Source: Nostoc sp036917395 (GTDB taxonomy: Bacteria; Cyanobacteriota; Cyanobacteriia; Cyanobacteriales; Nostocaceae). From it: a stretch of 64,000 bases of DNA. The DNA is taken from positions 26,798 to 90,797 of the forward strand of contig NZ_JBALDI010000021.1 in NCBI RefSeq assembly GCF_036917395.1. Reading direction: 5' to 3'. Of this stretch, positions 56,502 to 64,000 are shown one piece after another. The notes under the pieces are model-generated. The model was not told the DNA's origin and did no database searches. It saw nothing but the letters and a program-made list of their open reading frames with translations. A program made the translations under genes and the position numbers. Numbering within the stretch: the stretch's first letter is position 1; each line of letters starts with the position of its first letter.

Positions 56502-56541
56502 GTGGTGAAGAAAGGTTTTCTGCCGCTAGATTGATTTTCGT

Positions 56542-58779
56542 GTGAGGGATGCGGTGAAAGGACAGCAATTATTCTATAGCTTCTTGCCTGGTGTGACGGC
56601 AGCGGTCTTAACAACTCAGCCTGTTTGGGCTGGTACTGCGAAACTAACTGAGGTACATCTGGTGTCTTCTCCTGGTGTTTTGGCTTCTACTTATAGTCAA
56701 TACTCGGTTGTGGACATCATGAATACCCAACTGCCTAACGGTGCAGATGTTAGTACTCCAACCCAAGTACCTGCTTTTGGTTTCACTAAACTTAGCATGA
56801 AGCCTTTAAGTAATAACAGTATTCCAGTGTTTACGATTGGAAATACTGTTGTGCCAATAAAACAACTACTTAAGAAAGATGAAGGTAGATTTTTCAGTTT
56901 GACACCTACCTCTAATCCTTCCCAACAGCTTGATGTCAGTCGTTCTGCTCCAAATAATCAAAAACAGAGTAATTCAAGCGCTTATGGGCATAAATCAAAG
57001 AGGATAGTAGTTCCCAACTACACTTTAAAATCCCCTTCTGTCCAAAAAGAAATTTTGTCCCTGTCTTCTGTCCAGCAGCCAGTGGTTCAAAAGATAAATA
57101 CTGTTACTCAGTTGCAGACATTTTTACAAGCTTCAGTTACAGGTGTAGGAGCAGCAAAACTGCTGTCAGCGCAGAGGTGTCCACAGGAGTTGGGAAAAAG
57201 TAAGACTGACTCGTTGACTAATTTGCTACTGGCCTCAAGCGCCTGCTTACAAAAAGTGGCTCAGAGTAATACTCCGATTCCGACAGATTCGACGCCAACT
57301 CCCACTGTGTCAGAAACCGTAACTCCTGTACCAGGGGGTTCAGTGCTACCTTCCATTGTGCCGACAACCGTAATTCCTGCACCAGGGGGTTCAGTGCAAC
57401 CTCCAACTGTGCCGAGAACCGTAACTCCTGTGCCATCAGGTTCGGTGCAAATTCCCGATAACCTGATTCCTAGCTCAAATCCTCTGCAATTTCCCACCAA
57501 ACCAGAGGAAGTGACATTTCAGGGAAATCAGCCGATTACTTTGGCACAGGCTCTGGAGCTAGCACGGCGGAATAATCGGGATTTACAGGTATCCCAATTG
57601 GAGCTAGAACGCAATAAAGCGGCTCTACGCGAGGCGCAAGCTGCTTTATTGCCCACTCTGGGAATTAGTACTGATATTACTCGTAGTCAGTCTGCTAGTA
57701 GTCAGCTCTCGTCGAAACTCCAAGAACAACAGACGGGTATATCATCCCCAGATAAACCCAGTACATCTTTTTCTGGTCAAGCACAACTTTCATATAACCT
57801 TTATAGTTCTGGGAGAGTGCAAGCACTAATCAGAGCGGCTGAAGAACAGGTACGTTTCTATGAGTTGGCTGTAGAAACTCAGTTTGAGACAATCCGTTTG
57901 AATGTTGCCACTGACTACTACAATCTGCAACAAGCAGATGAACAAGTACGTATTGCCCAGTCGGCTGTGCAGAACTCCCAAGCTAGTTTGCGTGATGCAG
58001 AAGCTTTAGAGCGAGCTGGGGTTGGTACTCGCTTCGATGTGCTACGCTCTCAGGTAAATTTAGCAAATGCCCAACAAGATTTGACTAATGCTAGATCGCA
58101 GCAGGCAATTGCCCGTCGTCAATTAGCAACTCGGATAAGTTTGCCGCAGGCGATAAATATCAGTGCAGCCGATCCTGTACAGTTAGCTGGTCTTTGGAAC
58201 CCAACGTTAGAACAAAGTATTGTGTTGGCTTATCAAAATCGTCCGGAACTGCAACAGCAGCTAGCACAACGCAATACCAGTGAGCAACAGCGTAGGCAGG
58301 CCCTTGCGGAACTGGGTCCTCAAGTTAGTTTGGTCGCCAGCTACGACCTGTTAGATCAGTTCAATGATAATGTCAGCGTTACTGATGGTTATTCATTGGG
58401 AGTTAGGGCAACCCTAAATTTGTATGATGGAGGAGCAGCAAGAGCAAGGGCAAATCAGTCAAAAGCTAATATTGCGATCGCAGAAACTCAATTTGCTGAA
58501 CAGCGTAACCAAATTCGCTTTCAGGTAGAACAAGCCTATTCTACCCAGCAATCTAGTTTAGAAAATGTTCAAACCGCTAATACCGCTTTAGAACAAGCTA
58601 GAGAAGCTCTACGTTTAGCGCGTTTGCGATTCCAAGCTGGTGTAGGTACTCAAACTGATGTAATTAACTCTGAAAACGACCTCACACAAGCTGAAGGTAA
58701 TCGAGTCAGAGCAATTTTGGATTACAACCGCGCTTTAGCTCAGTTACAACGGTCTGTTACCCTCAGAGCACTACGCTAA
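56542..58779 (+). CDS. TolC-type outer membrane efflux protein
   Basis: 745 residues from a GTG start, with a signal-like N-terminus (FLPGVTAAVLTTQPVWAG). A long low-complexity region (about 30-325) precedes the TolC core (about 328-740), made of two repeats with ITLAQALELARRNNRDLQVSQ and, later, QSIVLAYQNRPELQQQL. It forms the outer-membrane channel of type I secretion or RND efflux; no inner-membrane partner is adjacent. A threefold 17-residue repeat (TVTPVPGGSV type) lies at about 259-305. A strong terminator follows. Confidence 0.93.
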   Translation: MRDAVKGQQLFYSFLPGVTAAVLTTQPVWAGTAKLTEVHLVSSPGVLASTYSQYSVVDIMNTQLPNGADVSTPTQVPAFGFTKLSMKPLSNNSIPVFTIGNTVVPIKQLLKKDEGRFFSLTPTSNPSQQLDVSRSAPNNQKQSNSSAYGHKSKRIVVPNYTLKSPSVQKEILSLSSVQQPVVQKINTVTQLQTFLQASVTGVGAAKLLSAQRCPQELGKSKTDSLTNLLLASSACLQKVAQSNTPIPTDSTPTPTVSETVTPVPGGSVLPSIVPTTVIPAPGGSVQPPTVPRTVTPVPSGSVQIPDNLIPSSNPLQFPTKPEEVTFQGNQPITLAQALELARRNNRDLQVSQLELERNKAALREAQAALLPTLGISTDITRSQSASSQLSSKLQEQQTGISSPDKPSTSFSGQAQLSYNLYSSGRVQALIRAAEEQVRFYELAVETQFETIRLNVATDYYNLQQADEQVRIAQSAVQNSQASLRDAEALERAGVGTRFDVLRSQVNLANAQQDLTNARSQQAIARRQLATRISLPQAINISAADPVQLAGLWNPTLEQSIVLAYQNRPELQQQLAQRNTSEQQRRQALAELGPQVSLVASYDLLDQFNDNVSVTDGYSLGVRATLNLYDGGAARARANQSKANIAIAETQFAEQRNQIRFQVEQAYSTQQSSLENVQTANTALEQAREALRLARLRFQAGVGTQTDVINSENDLTQAEGNRVRAILDYNRALAQLQRSVTLRALR
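57316..57460. repeat. 51-bp coding repeat in the TolC-like gene
   Basis: Three copies (starting 57316, 57367, 57418) of a 51-bp unit encoding a 17-residue Pro/Thr/Val/Gly segment such as TVTPVPGGSVLPSIVPT. It encodes a flexible linker before the TolC core. Confidence 0.85.
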
Positions 58780-58894
58780 TTAGCCGAAACTCAACTGTCA
58801 ATGCTTTTGACTGCTGTTGTGTTTTGTAATGCCCTTTGCACCTGCCCTCAAGGCATCACAAAGTCTAGTAGTGTTTTTGAGCAAAAGTTCCCAC

Positions 58895-58940
58895 AAGCCT
58901 CATTTTATCAGTAAACACATTGATAAAATGAGGCTTTTTA
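58895..58940 (+). terminator. Rho-independent terminator of the TolC-like gene
   Basis: AAGCCTCATTTTATCA (58895-58910) pairs perfectly with TGATAAAATGAGGCTT (58921-58936), 10-nt loop, followed by TTT. It is 115 bp after the stop codon. Confidence 0.85.
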
Positions 58941-58974
58941 GTAATAAAAGCAGTAGTGGAAATTTTTATTTTTT

Positions 58975-59070
58975 ATAGGACTTACGCACAAGCAACGGAA
59001 AATCGAACCACAGAGGACGCAGAGCACACGGAGGAATAAGAGTTTGAGAGGTTTTTTGCGTAAGTCCTAT
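58975..59070. repeat. MITE-like element with 14-bp inverted ends
   Basis: ATAGGACTTACGCA (58975-58988) and TGCGTAAGTCCTAT (59057-59070) are perfect inverted repeats. The interior has ACCACAGAGGACGCAGAG, itself a common repeat. It lies in a 730-bp gap. Confidence 0.85.
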
Positions 59071-59511
59071 TTTAGAAGTCCTTTAGCGATCGCTTGTGGA
59101 TGATAACTCAATACAGTTTAGTTAAGCATTTCTTTCTTCTCTTTGCGACGGCAGGGCGGTTGGGGGGATCTAAGACTTTGAAAACACGCTTTACACCTAC
59201 GCTTAAACCTTTAGCAATAAGCAAGAGTTAATGAGATTTTTTCTACTCTATTGAGAATAGACTACTATTTTTGATATGATGCAGCCGCCCTGCAATGGTT
59301 TTGGGTTGACAAAAGGATTCGTTTGCGATCGTGTACCCACCTAAACTAGGCAATCGCAGGAGAGTTTAGTTGCAAGAAAGTTACTCGAAAAGCAAATTTT
59401 ATTCTGGTTCTCAACACGCTGTCAAAAACGCCACTATTCATAAAAAGTCTCAAACCAAGACTTTTATCAACAGGTCTATTGTATTAGTCAAAATTGGACT
59501 AACATAACTGA
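59071..59511. other. Gene-free region before a small conserved gene
   Basis: No supportable ORF or RNA. It contains a GCGATCGC octamer and AT-rich stretches; nothing else is seen. Confidence 0.5.
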
Positions 59512-59919
59512 GTGTTCGATTGCTCGCCTTGTCAAAGACTCATGACTAAAGTAACATCTCAAGAAATTGCACAGTTTCGCTCTCAATTGGCAGATGATCC
59601 CAGCGATATGGAAGCGCTGGATTTGATTGAAGACTGTGATGGAGATTTAGAAGATGCGGCAATGACGCTAGCTATCCGAGCCGGACAACAACCAGAAAGA
59701 GCAAATTCAGAGTGGTTAGATGCCTTGGCTAGAAGATGGCGTGTGGTCATTTGCGAACAAGAATATCGAGAAGATTTGCTTAATACTTCACTTCAAAACA
59801 TGATGGAACATCTAAAAGCAACGCCAACGTTTCCTAAGATTTTGGCAACGCCAGTTTTGATTTATGTCCTCAAGCAAGGCGTGAACAATTTTTGTGAGCC
59901 ACTAGATTCGTTAAAGTGA
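59512..59919 (+). CDS. Conserved hypothetical protein
   Basis: 135 residues, or 125 from the ATG at 59542 (MTKVTSQEIAQF), which I prefer because the first ten residues look unrelated. It is acidic and helical. The DLIEDCDGDLEDAAMTLAIRAG segment resembles a UBA/CUE-like three-helix motif in pattern only. The C-terminal half has TPTFPKILATPVLIYVLKQGV. Function unknown. Confidence 0.7.
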   Translation: MFDCSPCQRLMTKVTSQEIAQFRSQLADDPSDMEALDLIEDCDGDLEDAAMTLAIRAGQQPERANSEWLDALARRWRVVICEQEYREDLLNTSLQNMMEHLKATPTFPKILATPVLIYVLKQGVNNFCEPLDSLK

Positions 59920-60147
59920 GCAGCCCATGTATATTTAACTTGTATTATTACGGTTTGCAGTTGAGTTCAACACAGACCTAACCCCCAACCCTTGTAGCGT
60001 TGGGGAGTAAGAATCAAAGCCTCTCCAAACTCCTGTACAGACAAAGATTTTTCGCGTCTCTACTCCTACCCAATGCAAGATTGATTCCACCAGGACTGAT
60101 ACGCTGTTAATTAAGGCAAAACTTCTATTAGACAAATTGTAAAATCA

Positions 60148-60654
60148 ATGAATTACCTTGTTGCCGTATTACCAGACCGCATTCAAGCCGAAGCTGCTTA
60201 CTTAGCTTTAGAAGAAGAAGGCATAAACAGTACTATCCTGGGGAAGGGATATAAAACGGCTGACGAATTTGGCTTAATTGACCCCAAAGACGAAGCCAAA
60301 AAGCAAGCACAACTGATGGCAACCTGGCTGATACCATTTGGCTTTTTTGCAGGTTTTACATTCAGCCTGATCACTGGTTTAGATACTTTTGCCTGGGCGG
60401 GTGAAGTTGGCAATCACATCATTGGTGGACTGCTGGGTGCTGCTAGTGGTGCTATGGGTGGTGTTTTAGTGGGTGGCGGAGTCGGTTTACTCGTGGGTAG
60501 TGGTGATGCATTACCTTATCGCAACCGCTTAGATGCGGGTAAATACTTAGTTGCCGTTCAAGGTTCTGAAACTCTCACTCGGCAAGCAACCCGAATATTA
60601 CGTCAGTTTGATCCAGAAAATATCCAAGGTTATGCTGACACAAGTAGCGTGTAA
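60148..60654 (+). CDS. Conserved hypothetical membrane protein with glycine zipper
   Basis: 168 residues. A soluble N-terminus (YLVAVLPDRIQAEAAYLALEEEGI) with a ferredoxin-like pattern is followed by two hydrophobic segments (about 58-75; 90-118) rich in glycine (GGLLGAASGAMGGVLVGGG). The C-terminus repeats the YLVAVQGSETLTRQATRIL pattern. It resembles small stress-related membrane proteins of cyanobacteria; function unknown. Confidence 0.75.
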   Translation: MNYLVAVLPDRIQAEAAYLALEEEGINSTILGKGYKTADEFGLIDPKDEAKKQAQLMATWLIPFGFFAGFTFSLITGLDTFAWAGEVGNHIIGGLLGAASGAMGGVLVGGGVGLLVGSGDALPYRNRLDAGKYLVAVQGSETLTRQATRILRQFDPENIQGYADTSSV

Positions 60655-60732
60655 TGAATCATAGTTTACACATTACGACACAGCGACTTGAGTTGCTTCC
60701 CTGTTATTGGTAGATGATCTTTCCCAGTTGGG

Positions 60733-60994
60733 TTGGAGTGTCTGGCTAATGATTCAGATGCCGATTCTACTTTAATTGGCGATTTGGGTTTTATTGACAA
60801 ACCCGATCAAATAGGAACTGGAGAAATCGGTTATGAAGTGCTATCGGCTGATCGCCAGCATGGATTTGCTTTTGAGGCAGCAGAAGCACTGGTCTACATT
60901 TGCCTTTACTCGGCGAGAACTCAAGAGAATTATCGCTCAATCTCCAGACAATCATGCTGCCTCGATTCGCATTCTGAAAAAATTAGGAATGTAA
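60733..60994 (+). pseudogene. Broken GNAT acetyltransferase remnant
   Basis: The first part, in one frame, reads LIGDLGFIDKPDQIGTGEIGYEV and continues with AFEAAEAL. From 60899 another frame gives FAFTRRELKRIIAQ, then NHAASIRILKKLGM and a stop at 60992-60994. Joined, they form the C-terminal half of a RimJ/RimL-type N-acetyltransferase. The N-terminal half is missing. So the gene is both truncated and frameshifted. Confidence 0.8.
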
Positions 60995-61095
60995 CAAATT
61001 GGTAGAGATGAAAACCTGCCCAAATGGGAATTAAAGTTAGAATCAAGACAGTTTTAGCAGATGAATTCTCAACTCATAACTCATAATTTTTAAGA

Positions 61096-61875
61096 ATGTT
61101 GCCACGAGAAGAACTTTTAAAAGGTGTTGAAAATCGAGATAGTGTAGCTCGTGTAATTGATCAAGCCCAGCAAGCCATCAAAATTTGGGAAGTGGTTTTG
61201 ACAGATTTTCTATCTCCCCCAGAATTGGCAGAAATTCAACGGGTGTTTAACCGATTAACAGAAGTGCAATTAGTTGTGTGGGGTGGATATCCACAAGCTG
61301 AACGCCAAAGAATTGCGATCGCTCGTTCGGAACTTCCTTTAGATCAATCTCAAGTCAGCCTTGTCGCCGTGGAAATTGCTGGTAATTTCCTGTTTGATAC
61401 CGCCTCTCATCGAGACTTTTTAGGCGCAATGTTGGGAACGGGAATTGTTCGGGAAAAAACGGGAGACATTATAGTTTTGGGAGAACGGGGAGCGCAGGCG
61501 ATTGTCACACCAGAGTTGGTAGAATTTTTGTCAATGAGTCTTAAACAGGTGCGATCGGTTCCTGTGAAAACTCAACAGATTGAGGTAACTGAATTAAAGG
61601 TTCGGGAACCAAAGAAAAAAGAATTGACTACTGTGGAGGCTTCTTTGCGATTAGATGCGATCGCATCTGCTGGTTTTGGCATGTCCCGCAGCAAAATGGT
61701 TGATTTCATTGATGCTGGTGATGTCCGCGTCAATTGGAAGGAAGTTACCCAAGCTAGTTCTCAACTTAAATCCGGCGACTTAATCGCTATTCGCTCTAAA
61801 GGGCGTTTAGAAGTTGGGGAAATTGCCGTTACAAAAAAAGACCGCTACCGAGTTCAATTAACAAGATATATCTAA
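61096..61875 (+). CDS. Photosystem II S4 domain protein (YlmH-like)
   Basis: 259 residues. The N-terminal part matches the YlmH-like region (DFLSPPELAEIQRVFNRL, RIAIARSELPLD, FRDFLGAMLGTGIVREKTGDI-like pattern). The C-terminal S4 RNA-binding domain is at about 183-245 (RLDAIASAGFGMSRSKMVDFIDAGDVRVN). This family is conserved in cyanobacteria and plastids; it may bind ribosomal or psb RNA, but the role is uncertain. It is convergent with the SDR gene. Confidence 0.92.
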   Translation: MLPREELLKGVENRDSVARVIDQAQQAIKIWEVVLTDFLSPPELAEIQRVFNRLTEVQLVVWGGYPQAERQRIAIARSELPLDQSQVSLVAVEIAGNFLFDTASHRDFLGAMLGTGIVREKTGDIIVLGERGAQAIVTPELVEFLSMSLKQVRSVPVKTQQIEVTELKVREPKKKELTTVEASLRLDAIASAGFGMSRSKMVDFIDAGDVRVNWKEVTQASSQLKSGDLIAIRSKGRLEVGEIAVTKKDRYRVQLTRYI

Positions 61876-61900
61876 TAAGTAATTAAAAGTGAGGAGTGAA

Positions 61901-61983
61901 GAGTGAAAAGTTAGGAGTTTTAAATTTACCACTTTCTTTAACTCCTAACTTTTCACTCCTGTACAGACGCGATTAATCGCGTC
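61901..61983. terminator. Hairpins between convergent genes
   Basis: A perfect 19-bp stem (61901-61919 with 61940-61958, GAGTGAAAAGTTAGGAGTT arm) and next to it an 18-bp palindrome, GACGCGATTAATCGCGTC (61966-61983). Both are Nostoc-type repeats and could act as a bidirectional terminator. Confidence 0.6.
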
Positions 61984-62006
61984 TCTCCTAACTCCTAACT
62001 ATATAC

Positions 62007-62783
62007 TTAGGCTTTAAAGTGTTTTGCTAACATATTCAGCAGAAGTTTGCGCGGTACGAGCCGAGATAATTTGCTTCTAAGTTGAGTGGTAGTATCAGAA
62101 CTAATAACGGTTGGATATCCTTTTTCCAAAGCCTCTAAAGATTCCCGAACCACTTTTTCGCAAGAATACACTTTCTCTGTACTGCTTGCCAGCGCTGGAG
62201 GAAAATTAGCTTCTGCAAAAAAGTTTGTTTCTATTGGTCCTGGACAAGTGACTAAAATACGGACACCATATTGACGATTTTCTGCCCATAGTGCTTCACT
62301 AAAGCTGAGAATAAAAGCTTTACTGGCAGCATAAACAGAAAGGTATGGTATCGGTTGAAATGCGGTAATAGAGGATACGTTAATAATACTTCCAGAACGA
62401 CGTTGCCGCATCAAGGGGAGAAATTTATGTGTTAAATCTACCAATGCCAAAATGTTTAGTTGTACGATTTTGACTTGTCTTTCTCCATCCCCTTCAGCAA
62501 AGTCGCCATAGTAACCAAAACCAGCATTGTTGATTAATAAGTCAATGGTTAATCCCTTTAGTTTAGTGGCATCAAATACAGCAGATGCTGCATTAGGTTC
62601 TGTAAGGTCTTTGACTATAACATCTACTTGAATTATGTATTGTTCTTGTAATTGTTTCGCTAATTGGCTTAGTTTCTCTTCGGAACGAGCAACGAGTACA
62701 AGATTTGTCTTGCGTGCAGCTAGTTCCTGGGCAAAAGCTTTACCAATACCACTAGAGGCACCAGTAATCAAAGCAGTTGGCAT
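62007..62783 (-). CDS. Short-chain dehydrogenase/reductase
   Basis: 258 residues, classical SDR. Cofactor motif TGASSGIG at 7-14 with R33 (VARSEEK), favouring NADP. NNAG at 85-88, N110, S138, and Y151-x-x-x-K155 form the active site. It is close to DltE/YqjQ-like reductases. The substrate is unknown. Confidence 0.93.
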   Translation of the reverse strand: MPTALITGASSGIGKAFAQELAARKTNLVLVARSEEKLSQLAKQLQEQYIIQVDVIVKDLTEPNAASAVFDATKLKGLTIDLLINNAGFGYYGDFAEGDGERQVKIVQLNILALVDLTHKFLPLMRQRRSGSIINVSSITAFQPIPYLSVYAASKAFILSFSEALWAENRQYGVRILVTCPGPIETNFFAEANFPPALASSTEKVYSCEKVVRESLEALEKGYPTVISSDTTTQLRSKLSRLVPRKLLLNMLAKHFKA

Positions 62784-62958
62784 TATACATATTAAGATAG
62801 TTTTTAGGCACTTTATAAATCTTAGCTATGCTAGCTATAAGTTTTAACTACCCAAAGTGATATATCCAAAAGGGTAAAAGCAGCACCTAGTGCTGAAATC
62901 TGAGTGGAGACTTCCTCCACTCAAAACTTCTCCTTGCCTAAGACTTGACTTTCGGAAG

Positions 62959-63876
62959 CTATATGAATTCTCCAACTACACCAATATGGGAGATTCTTAA
63001 ATCTTCTTCATCTATATATTGAATAGACGAGTCGATTTTTTCTGGTAGTTCTCTGTCCCTACACGACCATTCAAATACAAATTTAAAGTCCAAGTGCTTG
63101 AGGTTAGCAAATATGTTCTTCCATTGGCTTCGTCGAATTCGATTTCCCCACCTTGATTGTAATTCTCTTGAGTAGGCTTCCTGTTGATAAACAAAGAAAT
63201 CAAATGGTTTTTCATCTGAATTTTTATGATCCACTAAATGAATGAGATGAAACATAAAGCCATCTTCAGACAGACTACTTACAAGATTTTCTAGAAGTGG
63301 TACAACATCATCAATTGGCACATGCTCTAACACAGATTTTGAGAAGATGAAATCTATTTTTTCGGAACCAGGTAGTTTTTGAGATAAATCAATTGGAGCA
63401 ATGTATTCTATCCCCAAGTCTTGTAAGACTTCCAAAGATAAATTTTTAAATGAAAGCAGTTTCTTTAAACGTAAGTGAATAATCTCTCGGTCTTCAAATG
63501 TAGATAGACTATCTAAGATACTCCAATCTACAGACTTACACACGGCTTTGAAAATATTTTCAGGTTGTAATAACGGGCAAACATCTGTTGCATAAACCTT
63601 TTTTGCTCCGAGAAGGTAAAATACTAATGAATGAGTCAGTAACCATCCACTTCCAATTTCAAGACAAATTTTATCACGCAATACATATTTTCCTTTACCA
63701 GACTGAAGCAAATAAATAGCAATTTCATTGGCACAAATATCAAGCCTTTTGCCTGCAACAGCTAGCTCATTTGAATGCATTTTATTATATAAAACTTGAT
63801 ATAGTTCAAATGATTTAATAATTGATTTTGTTCGTTCATCAATGAGACTGGTTACTAGATTTTTCATTTTGCACAT
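62959..63876 (-). CDS. Class I SAM-dependent methyltransferase
   Basis: 305 residues (M4 is an alternative start). SAM motif I is CLEIGSGWLL at about 71-80, followed by KVYATDV, and motif IV-like DFIFSKSVLEHVP with a MFHLIHLVDH strand. It resembles methyltransferases of surface-polysaccharide clusters. No neighbour in the window shows its substrate. Confidence 0.85.
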   Translation of the reverse strand: MCKMKNLVTSLIDERTKSIIKSFELYQVLYNKMHSNELAVAGKRLDICANEIAIYLLQSGKGKYVLRDKICLEIGSGWLLTHSLVFYLLGAKKVYATDVCPLLQPENIFKAVCKSVDWSILDSLSTFEDREIIHLRLKKLLSFKNLSLEVLQDLGIEYIAPIDLSQKLPGSEKIDFIFSKSVLEHVPIDDVVPLLENLVSSLSEDGFMFHLIHLVDHKNSDEKPFDFFVYQQEAYSRELQSRWGNRIRRSQWKNIFANLKHLDFKFVFEWSCRDRELPEKIDSSIQYIDEEDLRISHIGVVGEFI

Positions 63877-64000
63877 TTCTCTGGCTTAACTTATCGTCGG
63901 GGATTGAACATAACACTATTAACTGTACCAATGAGATTGGTTAATGTATAATAACATTGTATGTAGTTTGTATTTTATTATATAGTTATGCTAAAGAGCA
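63877..64000. other. AT-rich edge
   Basis: The last 124 bp are AT-rich with no gene visible. They probably hold the methyltransferase promoter. Confidence 0.5.

Noticed and set aside
1..64000. tRNA or rRNA genes
   Set aside because: I saw no convincing tRNA T-arm or rRNA signature by eye; a tRNAscan-SE or Infernal run would be decisive.

Overview
The window is chromosomal DNA from a filamentous, Nostoc-like cyanobacterium. This rests on many HIP1-type GCGATCGC octamers, 7-bp short tandem repeats, many dispersed palindromic repeats, a kaiABC clock locus, a photosystem II S4-domain protein, a Ycf20-like protein, plant-type glycerate kinase and, above all, a complete scytonemin (UV sunscreen) gene cluster. 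Identities are by motif recognition; no database search was possible.

Region 1 (1-26.5 kb) is the scytonemin cluster. On the minus strand, in transcription order, it reads scyA, scyB, scyC, scyD, scyE, scyF, a glycosyltransferase, tyrA, a DsbA/FrnE-type oxidoreductase, an AroB/EboD-like dehydroquinate-synthase homologue, a fused trpE-trpG, trpC, a quinone-oxidoreductase-like gene, trpA, the tyrosinase tyrP and trpB. The trp, tyrA and aroB-like genes would supply tryptophan and p-hydroxyphenylpyruvate. ScyB makes indole-3-pyruvate, ScyA couples the two keto acids and ScyC cyclises the product. ScyD, ScyE, ScyF and TyrP carry export signals for the later extracytoplasmic steps. Divergent to scyA, after a 1.8-kb non-coding region, lie a multi-PAS histidine kinase and a REC-AraC response regulator, the presumed regulators. 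A promoter-like block containing TTGACA occurs three times upstream of scyA and once upstream of trpE.

Region 2 (26.6-36.9 kb) holds a giant alpha-2-macroglobulin-like lipoprotein divergent from a class 1C penicillin-binding protein, then a membrane histidine kinase. Region 3 (37-49.5 kb) is a mixed set: an NmrA-like reductase, a nitrilase-fold protein with an apparently lost catalytic cysteine, an aldehyde dehydrogenase, a hisS-type synthetase, a PD-(D/E)XK-like protein, glycerate kinase, a Ycf20-like protein, a lipoprotein and an ArnT-like glycosyltransferase. Region 4 (49.7-58.9 kb) has a large hybrid kinase divergent from kaiA-kaiB-kaiC, followed by a TolC-type outer-membrane protein. Region 5 (59-64 kb) has small conserved proteins, a broken GNAT acetyltransferase, a PSII S4 protein, an SDR and a methyltransferase.

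The non-coding DNA is unusually structured. There are three separate arrays with a 21-bp period, a three-copy element with conserved ends but unrelated hairpin interiors, a perfect 44-bp palindrome, four GTAGGGTG-type elements, and dispersed repeats inserted in frame inside at least four genes.
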